Source of the DNA: Actinomycetota bacterium
Lineage (GTDB): Bacteria; Actinomycetota; CADDZG01; JAHWKV01
Reading direction: 5' to 3'
DNA length: 64,000 nucleotides
NCBI GenBank assembly: GCA_019347715.1
Contig: JAHWKU010000001.1
Span: 62,001-126,000, forward strand
Shown here piece by piece: positions 52,247 to 62,121 of this stretch; position 1 is the stretch's first letter; each line of letters starts with the position of its first letter. The translations under genes and the position numbers were made by a program. Under the pieces are notes generated by a model. The model saw nothing but the letters and a program-made list of their open reading frames with translations, ran no database searches and was not told where the DNA came from.

Positions 52247-52780
52247 GTGGAGAACAGGAGACCGTTCGTTGTCGTTTCTGGCCCTCCCGCGAGCGGGAAG
52301 ACGACGCTTGCAACGGCCATCGCTAGCGAGTTGCGCCTCCCCTTGATCGCGAAGGACACCATCAAGGATGCGCTCATGGAGGTGCTACCGGTGCCCGACG
52401 TCGAGGCGTCGCGACAGCTGGGCCGCGCTGCCGTCCGGGCCATGCTCGCGGTGGCCGCGGCCTCGCCCGTCGGAGCGGTCGTGGAGAGCAACTTCTATCG
52501 TTCGGTGGCCGGACCCGAGATCGGCAAGCTGCCAGGGCGGGTCGTGGAGGTCTTCTGCCGATGTGATACGGAGATAGCGGCTTCGCGGTATCACGAGCGC
52601 GCCGGGACCCGTCATGCCGGTCACTTCGATCAGATCCGGACGAAAGAGGAGCTCTGGAACGAAGAGGTCTGCGAGCCGGTAGGCGATGGGTGGCCGGTGG
52701 TCGAGGCCAATACCAACGAACTGGTGGACGTTGGCAGGCTCATCGAGCGGCTGAGCGCGGTAACTGAAACAGAGGCCTGA
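52247..52780 (+). CDS. AAA/zeta-type P-loop kinase
   Basis: The 177-aa protein has Walker A GPPASGKTTLA, AKDTIKDALME and ESNFYR, features of small-molecule kinases such as chloramphenicol phosphotransferase. The GTG start lies 2 bp after the GNAT stop. Confidence 0.8.
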   Translation: MENRRPFVVVSGPPASGKTTLATAIASELRLPLIAKDTIKDALMEVLPVPDVEASRQLGRAAVRAMLAVAAASPVGAVVESNFYRSVAGPEIGKLPGRVVEVFCRCDTEIAASRYHERAGTRHAGHFDQIRTKEELWNEEVCEPVGDGWPVVEANTNELVDVGRLIERLSAVTETEA

Positions 52781-52931
52781 AAGCAACGTCCGCCGTACGG
52801 GGCTCCTGGCAATCTCCAGGCTCGGATGGCGGTGCACGTGCTGTTCAGCACGAACAGGCGTCGAGGAATCGATGCGGGCAAGGTCACTGCTGAAGGAACC
52901 CAATGTGCATAGGCGAAGCGCCCTCACGCTC

Positions 52932-53984
52932 TCAGCTAGCCGCTAGTTGGTTGACGAGGTTAACGGCCTTCTTAGGATCGTCCGCGAAGAACCGGATCTC
53001 CGATACCCGGCGAGTCCGCTCCCCCCTGGCCCAAGGACCACTCATCTGAACATCGCATGGGGCCATGAGCTGGATCCTCACATTGGCCGAAGCTCCAATA
53101 GCCTTCACCTTTAGTACTCCCTCACTCCGGTTTCCGCTCGAAGGAGCGCCCCAGCTGATCCTGTGTGCGGAGTCGATCGAACTGATCGGAACAATGGCGT
53201 CCATCATCGCCCCGAAGCGGAGTCGGAGATGATGATCGTTGATGGTGTGTGGAAAGGCGACAATAGATGCCATAAGTCCGAACATCCAGTAGATGCCGAA
53301 GAGACTCAGGACCAGAAAGACTGTTCGCGCCAGCTCCCAAGGGACGAGCAGAGCAACCGCTACTACCTCCAAGACCATTAGGAAGGTGAAGACGGCAACG
53401 AGGGGCATGCTCGCTCGGAAGTAGGCCATCTCCTCGTCTTGGAGTGACTTCTCCCTCCTACCGCGAAGGAGCAGCCAGAGTGCGTAGATCTGGTACATCT
53501 CGAGGTGAACGACTGCAGCTGCAGTCGCCGGAAGCGAAGAAGTGATCGCGGTGACGAGGGCTTCGTACGGTCGGGCCCCCTCCTGTCGCGCCTTTTTGAA
53601 TCTCCGGACGATGCCCATGAGGTTGGCGACGCCGGCGATGGTGACCAACACCTCGGCCCCTAGGGCCACGACGACCACGACAGCGGTCCTCCGAGGATCC
53701 ACATCTGCGAACAGAACAATGGCCAACTGGACGAGGATGACCAGACGTAATGACCATTTGGCCAGGGTTGAAAGGGACGGGCGAACTCTCTCCTCGCCGG
53801 CGCTCGCCAGGGCTCTAACGGCGGCCACGAGTTCGACGGCGATCACCAAAGCTATAGCGCCTTTCGTGAGGGGGTGGCCCGGGTCTACGAAGTCGCCGAA
53901 GACCAAGGCAATCAGGGTTACTCGGAAGGCCGCCCTGGTCAGCCGAGCCCTCTTTACTCCTTTTGAAGTCGTCGAGGAACTCAT
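52932..53984 (-). CDS. Integral membrane protein of unknown function
   Basis: About 350 aa with seven or more hydrophobic segments (e.g. AVVVVVALGAEVLVTIAGVA) and a soluble C-terminal domain of about 90 residues ending EIRFFADDPKKAVNLV. I chose the ATG at 53984, which follows GGGAGTGGAG. I do not recognise the family. Confidence 0.7.
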   Translation of the reverse strand: MSSSTTSKGVKRARLTRAAFRVTLIALVFGDFVDPGHPLTKGAIALVIAVELVAAVRALASAGEERVRPSLSTLAKWSLRLVILVQLAIVLFADVDPRRTAVVVVVALGAEVLVTIAGVANLMGIVRRFKKARQEGARPYEALVTAITSSLPATAAAVVHLEMYQIYALWLLLRGRREKSLQDEEMAYFRASMPLVAVFTFLMVLEVVAVALLVPWELARTVFLVLSLFGIYWMFGLMASIVAFPHTINDHHLRLRFGAMMDAIVPISSIDSAHRISWGAPSSGNRSEGVLKVKAIGASANVRIQLMAPCDVQMSGPWARGERTRRVSEIRFFADDPKKAVNLVNQLAAS

Positions 53985-54185
53985 CTCCACTCCCATCTCA
54001 GCCGTGAAGCGGAATAAAGGGACGCACCCAACGCTAGTATCCCTGGCCAAGTTCCGAGGTGGCTTGGTTCTGCACGCACAGCAAATAGCCGTGAGTTATA
54101 TCTCGGGGAAACAACTACTCCAAGCGCCTTCCACCGCCGCCGAGCGATTGTTTCGGTGAGCTTTGGAGAGGGGAGAGAGACCAGC

Positions 54186-55247
54186 ATGAAGGCCGCCAGG
54201 GGCGAACGCGACGTACCTCCACTACTGGCGTGGGCCGCGGCTGTCTCATGGCGGTTGCTCGTTGTAGCTGCCGCCATCTCCGTGGTTGGCTTCTTGGTGG
54301 CGCGCCTCACCCTCGTAGTCGTACCCACGTTGATCGCACTCCTGCTCGCAAGCGTCCTTCATCCTGTCGTTGCGCGGCTTACTTCTCGACGCGTACCACC
54401 CGCGGTCGCAACGGTCGCCGTGTTCATCGCTGTCGTGCTCGCCGTGGGCGCGGGTATCGCGTTCGTCGCCCCTGCCGTTGCGGCGGAGGTCCGCGAAGCC
54501 GGCCCCACGTTGTCAACAACGCAGAACGGATTAGCAGGATGGCTGGAGGACGAGCCTTTCGGCATCAGTCGCAGTGACATAGACGACTACATCGACCGAA
54601 TCGGCGAGCAGGTCGCGGCGAACCGCGGGCGTATCGCCAGCGGCGTCCTCGGCGCTGCCGCAGGGTTTGTTCAAATCGTGGCAGCGACCGCCCTCGCGAT
54701 CGTGCTCGCGTTTTTCTTCGTCAAGGATCGCGACCGCTTATGGGGATGGATCCTCGATCAGTTCCCACGCAATCGACGTGACGACGTCGGGGAGGCGGGA
54801 CGACGAGCATGGGAAGCCATGCAGGGATACGTACGGGGCATCACCATCATTGCCTTCGTCGACGCGATCCTGATCGGGATCGCGCTTGTCATCGTGGGGG
54901 TCCCCCTTGCCTTGCCACTCGCGGTGCTCGTGTTTCTCGGTGCGTTCGTCCCCATCATCGGAGCGTTCGTCTCCGGGCTCATGGCCGTCGCCGTCGCCCT
55001 GATCACGCTCGGCCCAGCGGAGGCCGCGATCATCGCGCTCGTCATTACCGGCATCCAACAACTGGAGGGCAACATTCTTCAGCCGGTCGTGATGGGACAC
55101 ACCGTCAAGCTCCATCCGGTGGTGATCCTGGTGGCGGTTGCCTCAGGCGTCATCATCGCGGGCATAGCAGGCGCTTTCCTCGCCGTTCCGATGGTAGCAA
55201 CCGCGACCTCGGCGGGAAGCTACTTGAAGGAACAGCGGGAGAGCTGA
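54186..55247 (+). CDS. AI-2E family transporter
   Basis: This 353-aa membrane protein has the family pattern of N-terminal helices, a soluble loop and the C-terminal motif PLALPLAVLVFLGAFVPIIG with GNILQPVVMG. Family members export AI-2 or act as Na+/H+ antiporters. It precedes a YihY gene by 31 bp. Confidence 0.9.
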   Translation: MKAARGERDVPPLLAWAAAVSWRLLVVAAAISVVGFLVARLTLVVVPTLIALLLASVLHPVVARLTSRRVPPAVATVAVFIAVVLAVGAGIAFVAPAVAAEVREAGPTLSTTQNGLAGWLEDEPFGISRSDIDDYIDRIGEQVAANRGRIASGVLGAAAGFVQIVAATALAIVLAFFFVKDRDRLWGWILDQFPRNRRDDVGEAGRRAWEAMQGYVRGITIIAFVDAILIGIALVIVGVPLALPLAVLVFLGAFVPIIGAFVSGLMAVAVALITLGPAEAAIIALVITGIQQLEGNILQPVVMGHTVKLHPVVILVAVASGVIIAGIAGAFLAVPMVATATSAGSYLKEQRES

Positions 55248-55278
55248 AGGAACAGCTCACCAACACACGAAGAGCGTG

Positions 55279-56208
55279 ATGCTGATGAGTACACTCCGCG
55301 ACATCGCAGCTAGAGCCAAGGACCTGCCCGTCCCCGCGGCCGGGGGCATACGACTAGGCCACCTCCTCGAAAGGACGATCGCGCAAGTACGCGACGACCA
55401 GATCCGTGCACACTCCGGGAACCTCGCGTTCCGCGGGCTCTTCTCGATCTTTGCGGCACTCATCGTCACACTCGCGATGCTTGCGGTGTTCAAAGCGCGC
55501 GACCTCGTCGAGACGCTCCTGCACCGCCTGTCACCGGCAGTCCCGGAAACCATCATCGAAGCGCTTCGCGATCAGATCCTCGCCACCACTATGGAGTCGA
55601 CGCAGAGTGCACTCAGCATCGGAACCGTTGCGTCCATCGCGGCCGCGATCTACGGGTTGTCGGCGACAGCTCGCGCCGTCATCGATGCCCTGAACGCGAT
55701 GTACGACATCGAGGAGAGGCGTCCTTTCGTAGGGCGCTTCTTGACATCGCTCGTAATGGCGTTTGCGGTGATCGGACTCCTTATTGGAGCGCTCCTCCTC
55801 GTTGCGGTAGGGCCCCGGGTCGGGGGTGAGCTGGCGTCGGCTGTGGGGATGGAGGGACCATTCGAGCTCGTGTGGAGCATTGCAAGATGGCCGCTCCTGA
55901 TGGCGCTAGTCCTCCTCGCATACGGTCTCGTCTATACCTATGCGCCCGCAGTGCGTGTGCCGTTCCGATTCATCACTCACGGCTCGATCACTGCGCTCGT
56001 CGGATGGCTGTTGTTCAGCTTCATCTTCTCGATCTACGTCGAGAACTTCGGATCGTTCAATGCCACCTACGGCACGCTCGCGGGGATCGCCGTGCTGCTC
56101 TTGTACATGTACTTCGCATCCTTCATCATGCTCCTCGGCGCCGAGATCAACGACGTCATCCAACGTCACATGCGGTTGGCTCCGCATTCCCCAGGTGGCC
56201 GCGACTAG
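55279..56208 (+). CDS. YihY/BrkB-family membrane protein
   Basis: The 309-aa protein has six membrane helices, the N-terminal NLAFRGLFSIFAAL, a middle LNAMYDIEERRPF and the C-terminal LLYMYFASFIMLLGAEIND typical of YihY. It probably forms an operon with the AI-2E gene. Function is unclear. GTG 55276 or ATG 55285 are alternative starts. Confidence 0.9.
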   Translation: MLMSTLRDIAARAKDLPVPAAGGIRLGHLLERTIAQVRDDQIRAHSGNLAFRGLFSIFAALIVTLAMLAVFKARDLVETLLHRLSPAVPETIIEALRDQILATTMESTQSALSIGTVASIAAAIYGLSATARAVIDALNAMYDIEERRPFVGRFLTSLVMAFAVIGLLIGALLLVAVGPRVGGELASAVGMEGPFELVWSIARWPLLMALVLLAYGLVYTYAPAVRVPFRFITHGSITALVGWLLFSFIFSIYVENFGSFNATYGTLAGIAVLLLYMYFASFIMLLGAEINDVIQRHMRLAPHSPGGRD

Positions 56209-56600
56209 ACGTTCTGCGGCAACTGATCGCCAGGAGGCGCCCCCGGTTCCGCAAGGGAGTCGAGAAGGGACCAATACACATGGATATGACCTTCCGGTAG
56301 ATCGCTCGCGAGCCTGAGATAGCCACTCTTGCGAATCCACGAGATCATCTCCTCGATTTGGGGCGTCAGCGAAAGCGATACAGACAGGGTCTCTTCGCCG
56401 CTTTCGAGGGCAGGGATGGCCTGCTCTTCAACTTGTTCAGCGACGGCAATGATCGGTGCTAGCTCCGCGGGCTGGGCAACTGAAGGCGAGTGCACCCACG
56501 CGAGTTCACTCCTGACTAACTCCCTTCTTTTGACGTATCTGCAGAAATCGAGAAGCTCAGTAACCGCAAACGGCCCTGCAGCCACCTGCCTCCTAGACAT
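56205..56600 (-). CDS. Hypothetical protein (131 aa)
   Basis: I do not recognise it. The soluble acidic protein has an N-terminal helix (ELLDFCRYVKRRELVRSEL) and ends near HIHVYWSLL. It overlaps the hydrolase end by 8 bp and the convergent YihY gene by 4 bp. Confidence 0.6.
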   Translation of the reverse strand: MSRRQVAAGPFAVTELLDFCRYVKRRELVRSELAWVHSPSVAQPAELAPIIAVAEQVEEQAIPALESGEETLSVSLSLTPQIEEMISWIRKSGYLRLASDLPEGHIHVYWSLLDSLAEPGAPPGDQLPQNV

Positions 56601-57504
56601 TTGTCGAAACAGGCTGGCCTACGATCGGCGTTGATTCAGGTGGCCACCCTCCACTCAGGAATTCCTCGGCAGCACCAAAGAAAGCTTCGGGAGCATCCAG
56701 CCATGGAAGGTGGCCGGCGCCGTGCAGAACCAATAGACGGCTGTCCGCGTGCTGACCTGACCAATCCGGCTCCGCCGGTATCGGAGTATTTTCTTCCGAT
56801 CCGAACATCACCAGTGTCGGAGTCTCGAGTTTGAGGGCCCGGTACTCGGAAATCACTTTCGGAAACGACCTGCGGATTTGATCGAGATGGGCGTTTGCAT
56901 TCTCCGACCATTCATTCTCGAGCTCCCAAGGAGTCGCGCGCATTTGACTCAGGGCTGAGGGGTTTCCCATCCTGTTGGCCAGTTCAGCCATCATCGCCGC
57001 ACGGCGAAAACGAGTTGGGTCAGTCTCATCCACCTTTTCTTTCCGTAGCCTTTCGACTTCATCATGGAATTCTCGGGCTCTGTCCTCAGCGGCGGCTGTG
57101 CGCTTTGCGACCGTCTCCTTGTCCGGTGGGGTGTGACGTGGCGGAAGATTGCCGCCGATGATCAATCGTTCAATCTGCTGTGGGTGCCTCATGGCATATA
57201 GGGAAGCGACAACCCCGAGGTACGACCATCCAATCAGGCTGAATGTCTCCACGTCCAGAGCGGATGTGATCGATTCAATGTCGGCGATATCGGCATCGAT
57301 CGAAATGAGCGAGAGGTCTTCGACTTGATCGGATCTGCCGCGATGCCTCGTATCGCAGAGAAGCAGTCGCCTGCCTTTGGCCAAGGGTTCCAAGTCAGGC
57401 CAAAAGATGCACTCGGCAGGAATAACCACAGTTCGAGGACCCTCGCCAGCCCAACGATAAAAGAGCTTTAGATTAGGAGAGACCTCAACATAACCCTCTT
57501 CCAT
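56593..57504 (-). CDS. Alpha/beta hydrolase
   Basis: The 303-aa enzyme has a DTRHRGRSD loop, nucleophile GWSYLGVVA, acid in MFGSEEN and His in GAGHLPWLD. The residue after the nucleophile is Tyr rather than the usual His/Met/Phe. GGAGG lies 7 nt before the ATG at 57504. Its gene overlaps the 131-aa gene. Confidence 0.86.
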   Translation of the reverse strand: MEEGYVEVSPNLKLFYRWAGEGPRTVVIPAECIFWPDLEPLAKGRRLLLCDTRHRGRSDQVEDLSLISIDADIADIESITSALDVETFSLIGWSYLGVVASLYAMRHPQQIERLIIGGNLPPRHTPPDKETVAKRTAAAEDRAREFHDEVERLRKEKVDETDPTRFRRAAMMAELANRMGNPSALSQMRATPWELENEWSENANAHLDQIRRSFPKVISEYRALKLETPTLVMFGSEENTPIPAEPDWSGQHADSRLLVLHGAGHLPWLDAPEAFFGAAEEFLSGGWPPESTPIVGQPVSTNV

Positions 57505-57649
57505 CAGATCGCCTCCTTCGCGCGGAGGTGTCAAAGATAGAGACAGTGAGAGGTCTGGTCACCTTTGACTCAGAAAGCTAAAGGTGTCTACAGGGCGGTC
57601 GAAGGCGTATTCGACCGTGCGCTGGCCTCCCCAGCCAAATCCTAGAATC

Positions 57650-58504
57650 ATGCTTATGACTGCCCGCGGCGAACCAGACGGATGGCCAGTGAGTCATCCT
57701 AAATCCGAACTGGCGGAAGACATAGAAGCGATGGTGGAGGCGATCACGACCAGCCTCATCTCGAACTATGGAGAAGCAATCGCGGGCTTGTGGCTGAAGG
57801 GATCTGCGGTTAAACCTTGGGGCTCCCCCATCGACTACGTGCCCGAGATCAGCGACGTGGACATCCATTATCGACCGCGGGAGGAGCAGGGCTCTGAGCT
57901 CTACGATCTCCACACGGCCGTCCGTGTTCACGCAGAAATCGCTCGGCAGTTCGAGAAGGCACGGCCGCGGGCGTTGCACACTCCTCGGCCGCAACTCGTT
58001 TCACTCCCTCATGTGGAGCAACTGGCAGGCTACATCCCTTCACCACCCGGCACGGTGCGCACGCTTTTTGGCGAGGCCCCTTCGAGAGTCCACATCGACC
58101 CCAAAGCAGTAATAGCTGCGGATTCGAGGAACCTAATTGAAGCAGGAGATCCACGTGTTCTAGAAAAGGAAATCGTCGATCTCGTCGAGCGGCCCGGCCA
58201 CTACCTCTTCACAGGCCTCCGAAACCTCAATTGGCGGCTGTCACCGGTCGCGTCGCGAGCATTGAGCGTTTTGGGGATCGACTACGATGTTGCGTGGTCC
58301 GTCAACAGGACCAACGCGATTGAACTTTTGCGAGAAAACGGTCAGGACGAATTAGCGACCTACTACAGCTCTTACTACCTGGCCGCCTGGGAATTCTTCC
58401 TCAGCAAATGGAAGGACGGGGACGCGGGACGTTCGGCGTTTTCAGCTGCTGTGAGAGCCCTAAGGCTGGGCGCAGAGCTCGGCCGATCCCGGTTGGGTCT
58501 TTGA
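57650..58504 (+). CDS. Nucleotidyltransferase-fold protein
   Basis: The 284-aa protein has LWLKGSAVKPWGSPIDY and ISDVDIHY, a GS...DxD motif with an unusually long spacer. The C-terminal half is helical. ATG 57656 is an alternative start. The substrate is unknown. Confidence 0.68.
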   Translation: MLMTARGEPDGWPVSHPKSELAEDIEAMVEAITTSLISNYGEAIAGLWLKGSAVKPWGSPIDYVPEISDVDIHYRPREEQGSELYDLHTAVRVHAEIARQFEKARPRALHTPRPQLVSLPHVEQLAGYIPSPPGTVRTLFGEAPSRVHIDPKAVIAADSRNLIEAGDPRVLEKEIVDLVERPGHYLFTGLRNLNWRLSPVASRALSVLGIDYDVAWSVNRTNAIELLRENGQDELATYYSSYYLAAWEFFLSKWKDGDAGRSAFSAAVRALRLGAELGRSRLGL

Positions 58505-58519
58505 CTCAATTCCATAGTC

Positions 58520-59092
58520 ATGGCTGCTGACAACATCGTACTCGTCCGCCATGCCAAACCAATCGTCGTATCGCGTCAACCTTCGGATAGCTGGCCGATC
58601 GGTTCCGAAGGAAAAGAAGCGTCGAAAGCCCTCGCCTTATTTCTGAGCGTGGACGTCGGGACAACCATCTGGTCCAGCACCGAAAGGAAGGCTGAGGAGA
58701 CCGCCACTGAGATCGCCAAAACATTCAGCCTCAAGGTCCAATCCGACGTTCGCCTGCGTGAGGTCCGTCGCCCTTGGATAGAAAACGCGCAGGACTATGC
58801 GGAGGTTGCGACTCGGTTTTTGGCAGGAGAGCGCATCGCCGACTGGGAAGACCGACAAGCCGCGCAGACAAGAGTCTCCGAAGCGATTGAGGAGCTAGGA
58901 GGAAGTCACGACGGGGAATACCTGATCGCTGTAACCCATGGGCTGGTTATGACTCTCTATCTGGAATCGATCGGTGCGATAGACGCTCGATCACGGGGCC
59001 CTGTGGATCCGATCGACTTCTGGTCGAACCTCGGCTTTCCGGATGCCTGGCGCATCGATCTCCCGCGAGGTTGGCTAGACCGTATCGGGTGA
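58520..59092 (+). CDS. Histidine phosphatase family protein
   Basis: The 190-aa enzyme has the phosphohistidine motif LVRHAKP and the second His in VTHGLVM, with STERKAEETA in between. It is of the phosphoglycerate mutase-like superfamily. It starts 16 bp after the nucleotidyltransferase-fold gene and may be co-transcribed. Confidence 0.88.
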   Translation: MAADNIVLVRHAKPIVVSRQPSDSWPIGSEGKEASKALALFLSVDVGTTIWSSTERKAEETATEIAKTFSLKVQSDVRLREVRRPWIENAQDYAEVATRFLAGERIADWEDRQAAQTRVSEAIEELGGSHDGEYLIAVTHGLVMTLYLESIGAIDARSRGPVDPIDFWSNLGFPDAWRIDLPRGWLDRIG

Positions 59093-59152
59093 CTGGGCAT
59101 GGACACCGCCCGCCGGAGCCCGGATGCCAGGTGAGGACGTCACTTCATAGCG

Positions 59153-59191
59153 ATGCGGGAGCTGAAAGAAGAAGCCGGGCTGGACCTGCCG
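59153..59191 (+). pseudogene. Nudix-box fragment
   Basis: MRELKEEAGLDLP is the second half of a Nudix box. Nothing else of a Nudix gene surrounds it, so it is a short relic next to the peptidase gene. Confidence 0.45.
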
Positions 59192-59226
59192 TTGGTGGCT
59201 TCCGAGCTTCTCTCTAGGATGGCCCT

Positions 59227-61596
59227 TCAGGCCTTGTTCTTCGTCAGCGGCGAGGTCCCCACGTGGGTCTCCAGCCACTCTACGGTCTCGGCGATGGCAT
59301 GCAGGACCGACTCGCGGGCCCGATAGCTGTGGCCCTCCTTCGGCAGGATCACCAGTCGGGCGGTGCCACCGTTGCCCTGGATCGCCTGGAACAATCGCTC
59401 TGACTGCACTGGGAAAGTACCGCTATTGGCGTCGTCCTCCCCGTGGATGAGCAGTAGCGGCGCGGTGATCTGATGGGCGTAGGTAAACGGGGACACCCGC
59501 TGGTATATGTGGGGAACCTCCCAGTAGTTTCGCCGCTCGGTCTGGAAGCCGAACGGCGTGAGCGACCGATTGTAGGCGCCGCTCCGGGCGACTCCGGCGG
59601 CGAAGAGGTCGGTGTGGGCCATCAGGCTGGCGGTCATGAAGCCGCCGTAGCTGTGACCACTGACCGCCACCCGCTCCCGGTCGGCAACCCCAAGCTCGTC
59701 GAGCGCATCCACAGCCGCTTTCGCCGCGTCCACCACCTGCTCGATGAAGGTGTCGTTCATGGTTTCGGGGTCGCCGATGATCGGCATCTTGGCATCCATC
59801 AGCACCGCCCAACCCCGCATCAACATCCACAGGGGCGTTGCTCCTCTGAGCCGGGTGAAGGCTCGGTCGGAGCCCATCACCTGACCGGCGGTGTCGGGGT
59901 CGGAGTAGTCCAGAGGGTAGGCCCAGATGAGGACCGGAAGGCGCTCGCCGTTGTCGGGGCGATAGCCCGGGGGCAGGTAGAGCATCGCCGACAGCTCCAC
60001 CCCATCCTCCCGCCGGTAGCGGACGATCCGCTTGTCCACCCCGGTGATCTGAGGGTGGGGGTCTGGAAAGTGGGTAATCTGCTCACGCTCGCCGGTGCCC
60101 GGCTCGATAAGGAAGTAGTTCGTTGTTTCCGTCGGCGCCTCCCGACGGGTGATGATCCGGTCCCGTGCCGGCGAGGCGAACCCTACGAAGCTCTCGTAGA
60201 AATCATCGTCGCACCGGAAGAGTTCCTCGGCATCGAGTGTGAAAAGGTCCAGGGTCCGCAGGAACGGCAGGGCGCGCTCGGGAGTTTGTCCCTGACCGGC
60301 GAGGAATATCCGCGAGCGATCCTGGGCGACCACGCGCGAACCGTCGGGTCGGACATCGGTGACCGGCCAGCCCGGATCGCCATAACGCTCGTTCATGCTG
60401 ATGTCGATGATCTTCTGGGCCTTCTCCGGGGCGGTCAGATCGATGTGATGGGTGGAGCGCCATCGGCGGTCCCGATCCCACTCGGTGTAGAGACCCTCAT
60501 CGACGGCCTCCAGCCATTGCCAAGCGACGACACGGTGCTTGATATCGAGCAAGTGCTCCGGCTCCACCGAGGGAATCTCCAGACGCATCACCCGGTCGCG
60601 GAACTCAGCCGGTTGCGTGGGATCTCCACCATCGAGGGCTTCGGCCCACACGACGCTGGAAGGCCGGTTCTCCTGCCAGTGTGCACGTCTTGGTCCGGTG
60701 TGCACCCCGTGCCGAGGAATCTCATCCGAAACCGGCAGGTCGGCGATGGGAGCCACGATCTCGCCAGCCCGATCCCACACCTTGACCGTGCGGGAGAAGT
60801 GCTCGTAACGCACCCGATAAGAGAAAGGCCGATGCAGCTCGGTCACAAGGATGTACTCCCCCGAGGGAGAGGGCTCGGCTTCCGTGTAGATCCCCCGGGG
60901 GCCGATCTCGGTGGCCCGGCCCGAAGAAGGATCAACGATGGCCAGCTGAATGGTTCCGAAGTGCTCGAACAAATCCTCGTCGAGCGGGGTGGTGAGCAGA
61001 TCCTGGAAGGTGGCCATCTGGGAGCGCTTTCCGGCGGTGTCCTCAACTCGGGGGCCGCTGGGGACCTCAGGTGTTGCAGGTGGGGGGCCCTGATCTACCG
61101 CCAGGTGAACCAGCAACGAGCCGTCGGGCAGCCACCGGAAGGCCTGCCCGTCATCGGAGAACCGCATCGGCACCAGGGCATCGTTGATGAGCAAGTCACC
61201 GAGCCTTGTGACCCGGCCGGTTTCTGGGTCCCCGATCCACAGCTCAATACCGTCGTCGGCATCTACGGTGAAGGCGAAGCGGGCTCCGTTGGGGGACCAC
61301 ACTGGTACCCGCCCGAGGCTTCCGCCGGTCGGCAGCTTCACCCTCAAGCTGTCACCACCGTCAAGTGTGAGCAACCCGAGGCCGGTGAAGGTGATCTGTC
61401 TTTCCCGTCCCTTCAGCGAGGGATCGATGCGGGCACCCCCGAGCTTATGCAGCGGTCGGGAGAGCACCTCGATGGGAGGGTGCATTTGATATTCAACGAC
61501 GAGAGCCCGGCCCCCCGCCGGGGATATCTGGAGGAAAGGAGCAGCCGGCGCCTCGGCAGCCTCGAGAATGTCGGGGGGAGGCAGTTTGTATGGCAT
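59227..61596 (-). CDS. Prolyl oligopeptidase family (S9) peptidase
   Basis: The 789-aa protein has a beta-propeller first part and a C-terminal alpha/beta hydrolase domain with the nucleophile in AVSGHSYGGFMTAS, Asp in HGEDDANSGT and His in PKEGHSYR. No signal peptide is evident, so it is likely cytoplasmic. The long open frame on the opposite strand is a codon-bias shadow. Confidence 0.93.
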   Translation of the reverse strand: MPYKLPPPDILEAAEAPAAPFLQISPAGGRALVVEYQMHPPIEVLSRPLHKLGGARIDPSLKGRERQITFTGLGLLTLDGGDSLRVKLPTGGSLGRVPVWSPNGARFAFTVDADDGIELWIGDPETGRVTRLGDLLINDALVPMRFSDDGQAFRWLPDGSLLVHLAVDQGPPPATPEVPSGPRVEDTAGKRSQMATFQDLLTTPLDEDLFEHFGTIQLAIVDPSSGRATEIGPRGIYTEAEPSPSGEYILVTELHRPFSYRVRYEHFSRTVKVWDRAGEIVAPIADLPVSDEIPRHGVHTGPRRAHWQENRPSSVVWAEALDGGDPTQPAEFRDRVMRLEIPSVEPEHLLDIKHRVVAWQWLEAVDEGLYTEWDRDRRWRSTHHIDLTAPEKAQKIIDISMNERYGDPGWPVTDVRPDGSRVVAQDRSRIFLAGQGQTPERALPFLRTLDLFTLDAEELFRCDDDFYESFVGFASPARDRIITRREAPTETTNYFLIEPGTGEREQITHFPDPHPQITGVDKRIVRYRREDGVELSAMLYLPPGYRPDNGERLPVLIWAYPLDYSDPDTAGQVMGSDRAFTRLRGATPLWMLMRGWAVLMDAKMPIIGDPETMNDTFIEQVVDAAKAAVDALDELGVADRERVAVSGHSYGGFMTASLMAHTDLFAAGVARSGAYNRSLTPFGFQTERRNYWEVPHIYQRVSPFTYAHQITAPLLLIHGEDDANSGTFPVQSERLFQAIQGNGGTARLVILPKEGHSYRARESVLHAIAETVEWLETHVGTSPLTKNKA

Positions 61597-61784
61597 GGCA
61601 TCAATACTATTGCCCCTCTGCGGGGCTCTCGGTCAGCAGAATTCCAGGGTTCCAAGGGTTGAGTTCCCGACCGACGTCGGACTAGCGCGGTCGGTATAAA
61701 CATGAGTCGTCTTGTGATCATCTGGATCATGGCCCCTTCGGAGTCGGTGAGACGACCACTGCCCGCACCTTGGTCAAGCATGCC

Positions 61785-62039
61785 CCAAACTCGACCCTGG
61801 TGAACGTCGAGAAACATGCACTATACGAGCGATTTGCTCGGATCAGTCAAGAGGGAGCATTGGCAGGCTCACTCACTATCCTGGTTTCACATCGCTTCTC
61901 GACTGTCCGAATGGCGGATCCAATAGTTGTCATCGATGGGCCGGGTGCTGGAGACGGGAAGCCACCAAGAACTGATGCAGAATCGTGGCCTGTATGCCGA
62001 ACTGTTCGAGCTGCAGGCCCGCGCCTTCCATGACCCCTA
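61785..62039 (+). pseudogene. 3' remnant of an ABC transporter ATPase, frameshifted
   Basis: VEKHALYERFARISQEG then ILVSHRFSTVRMADPIVV corresponds to the region after the D-loop of the exporter ATPases at 17.5-21.2 kb. A frameshift near 61935 moves the rest (GRVLETGSHQELMQNRG, LYAELFELQARAF) to another frame. Walker motifs are missing. Confidence 0.8.
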
Positions 62040-62121
62040 GCCCTCAAGACAGGTACTTGTTCACCCTCCTTTCCTTCGTTGTCTCCGCGCGGAAAGCTAA
62101 GTTGTAAACTCGAGGACGATC

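Noticed and set aside
12000..52800. Integron integrase or insertion-sequence transposase
   Set aside because: No tyrosine integrase or DDE transposase frame is seen; only the two serine recombinases.
59473..61662. 729-codon open frame on the + strand
   Set aside because: It lies opposite the S9 peptidase gene in a codon-bias shadow and resembles no family.
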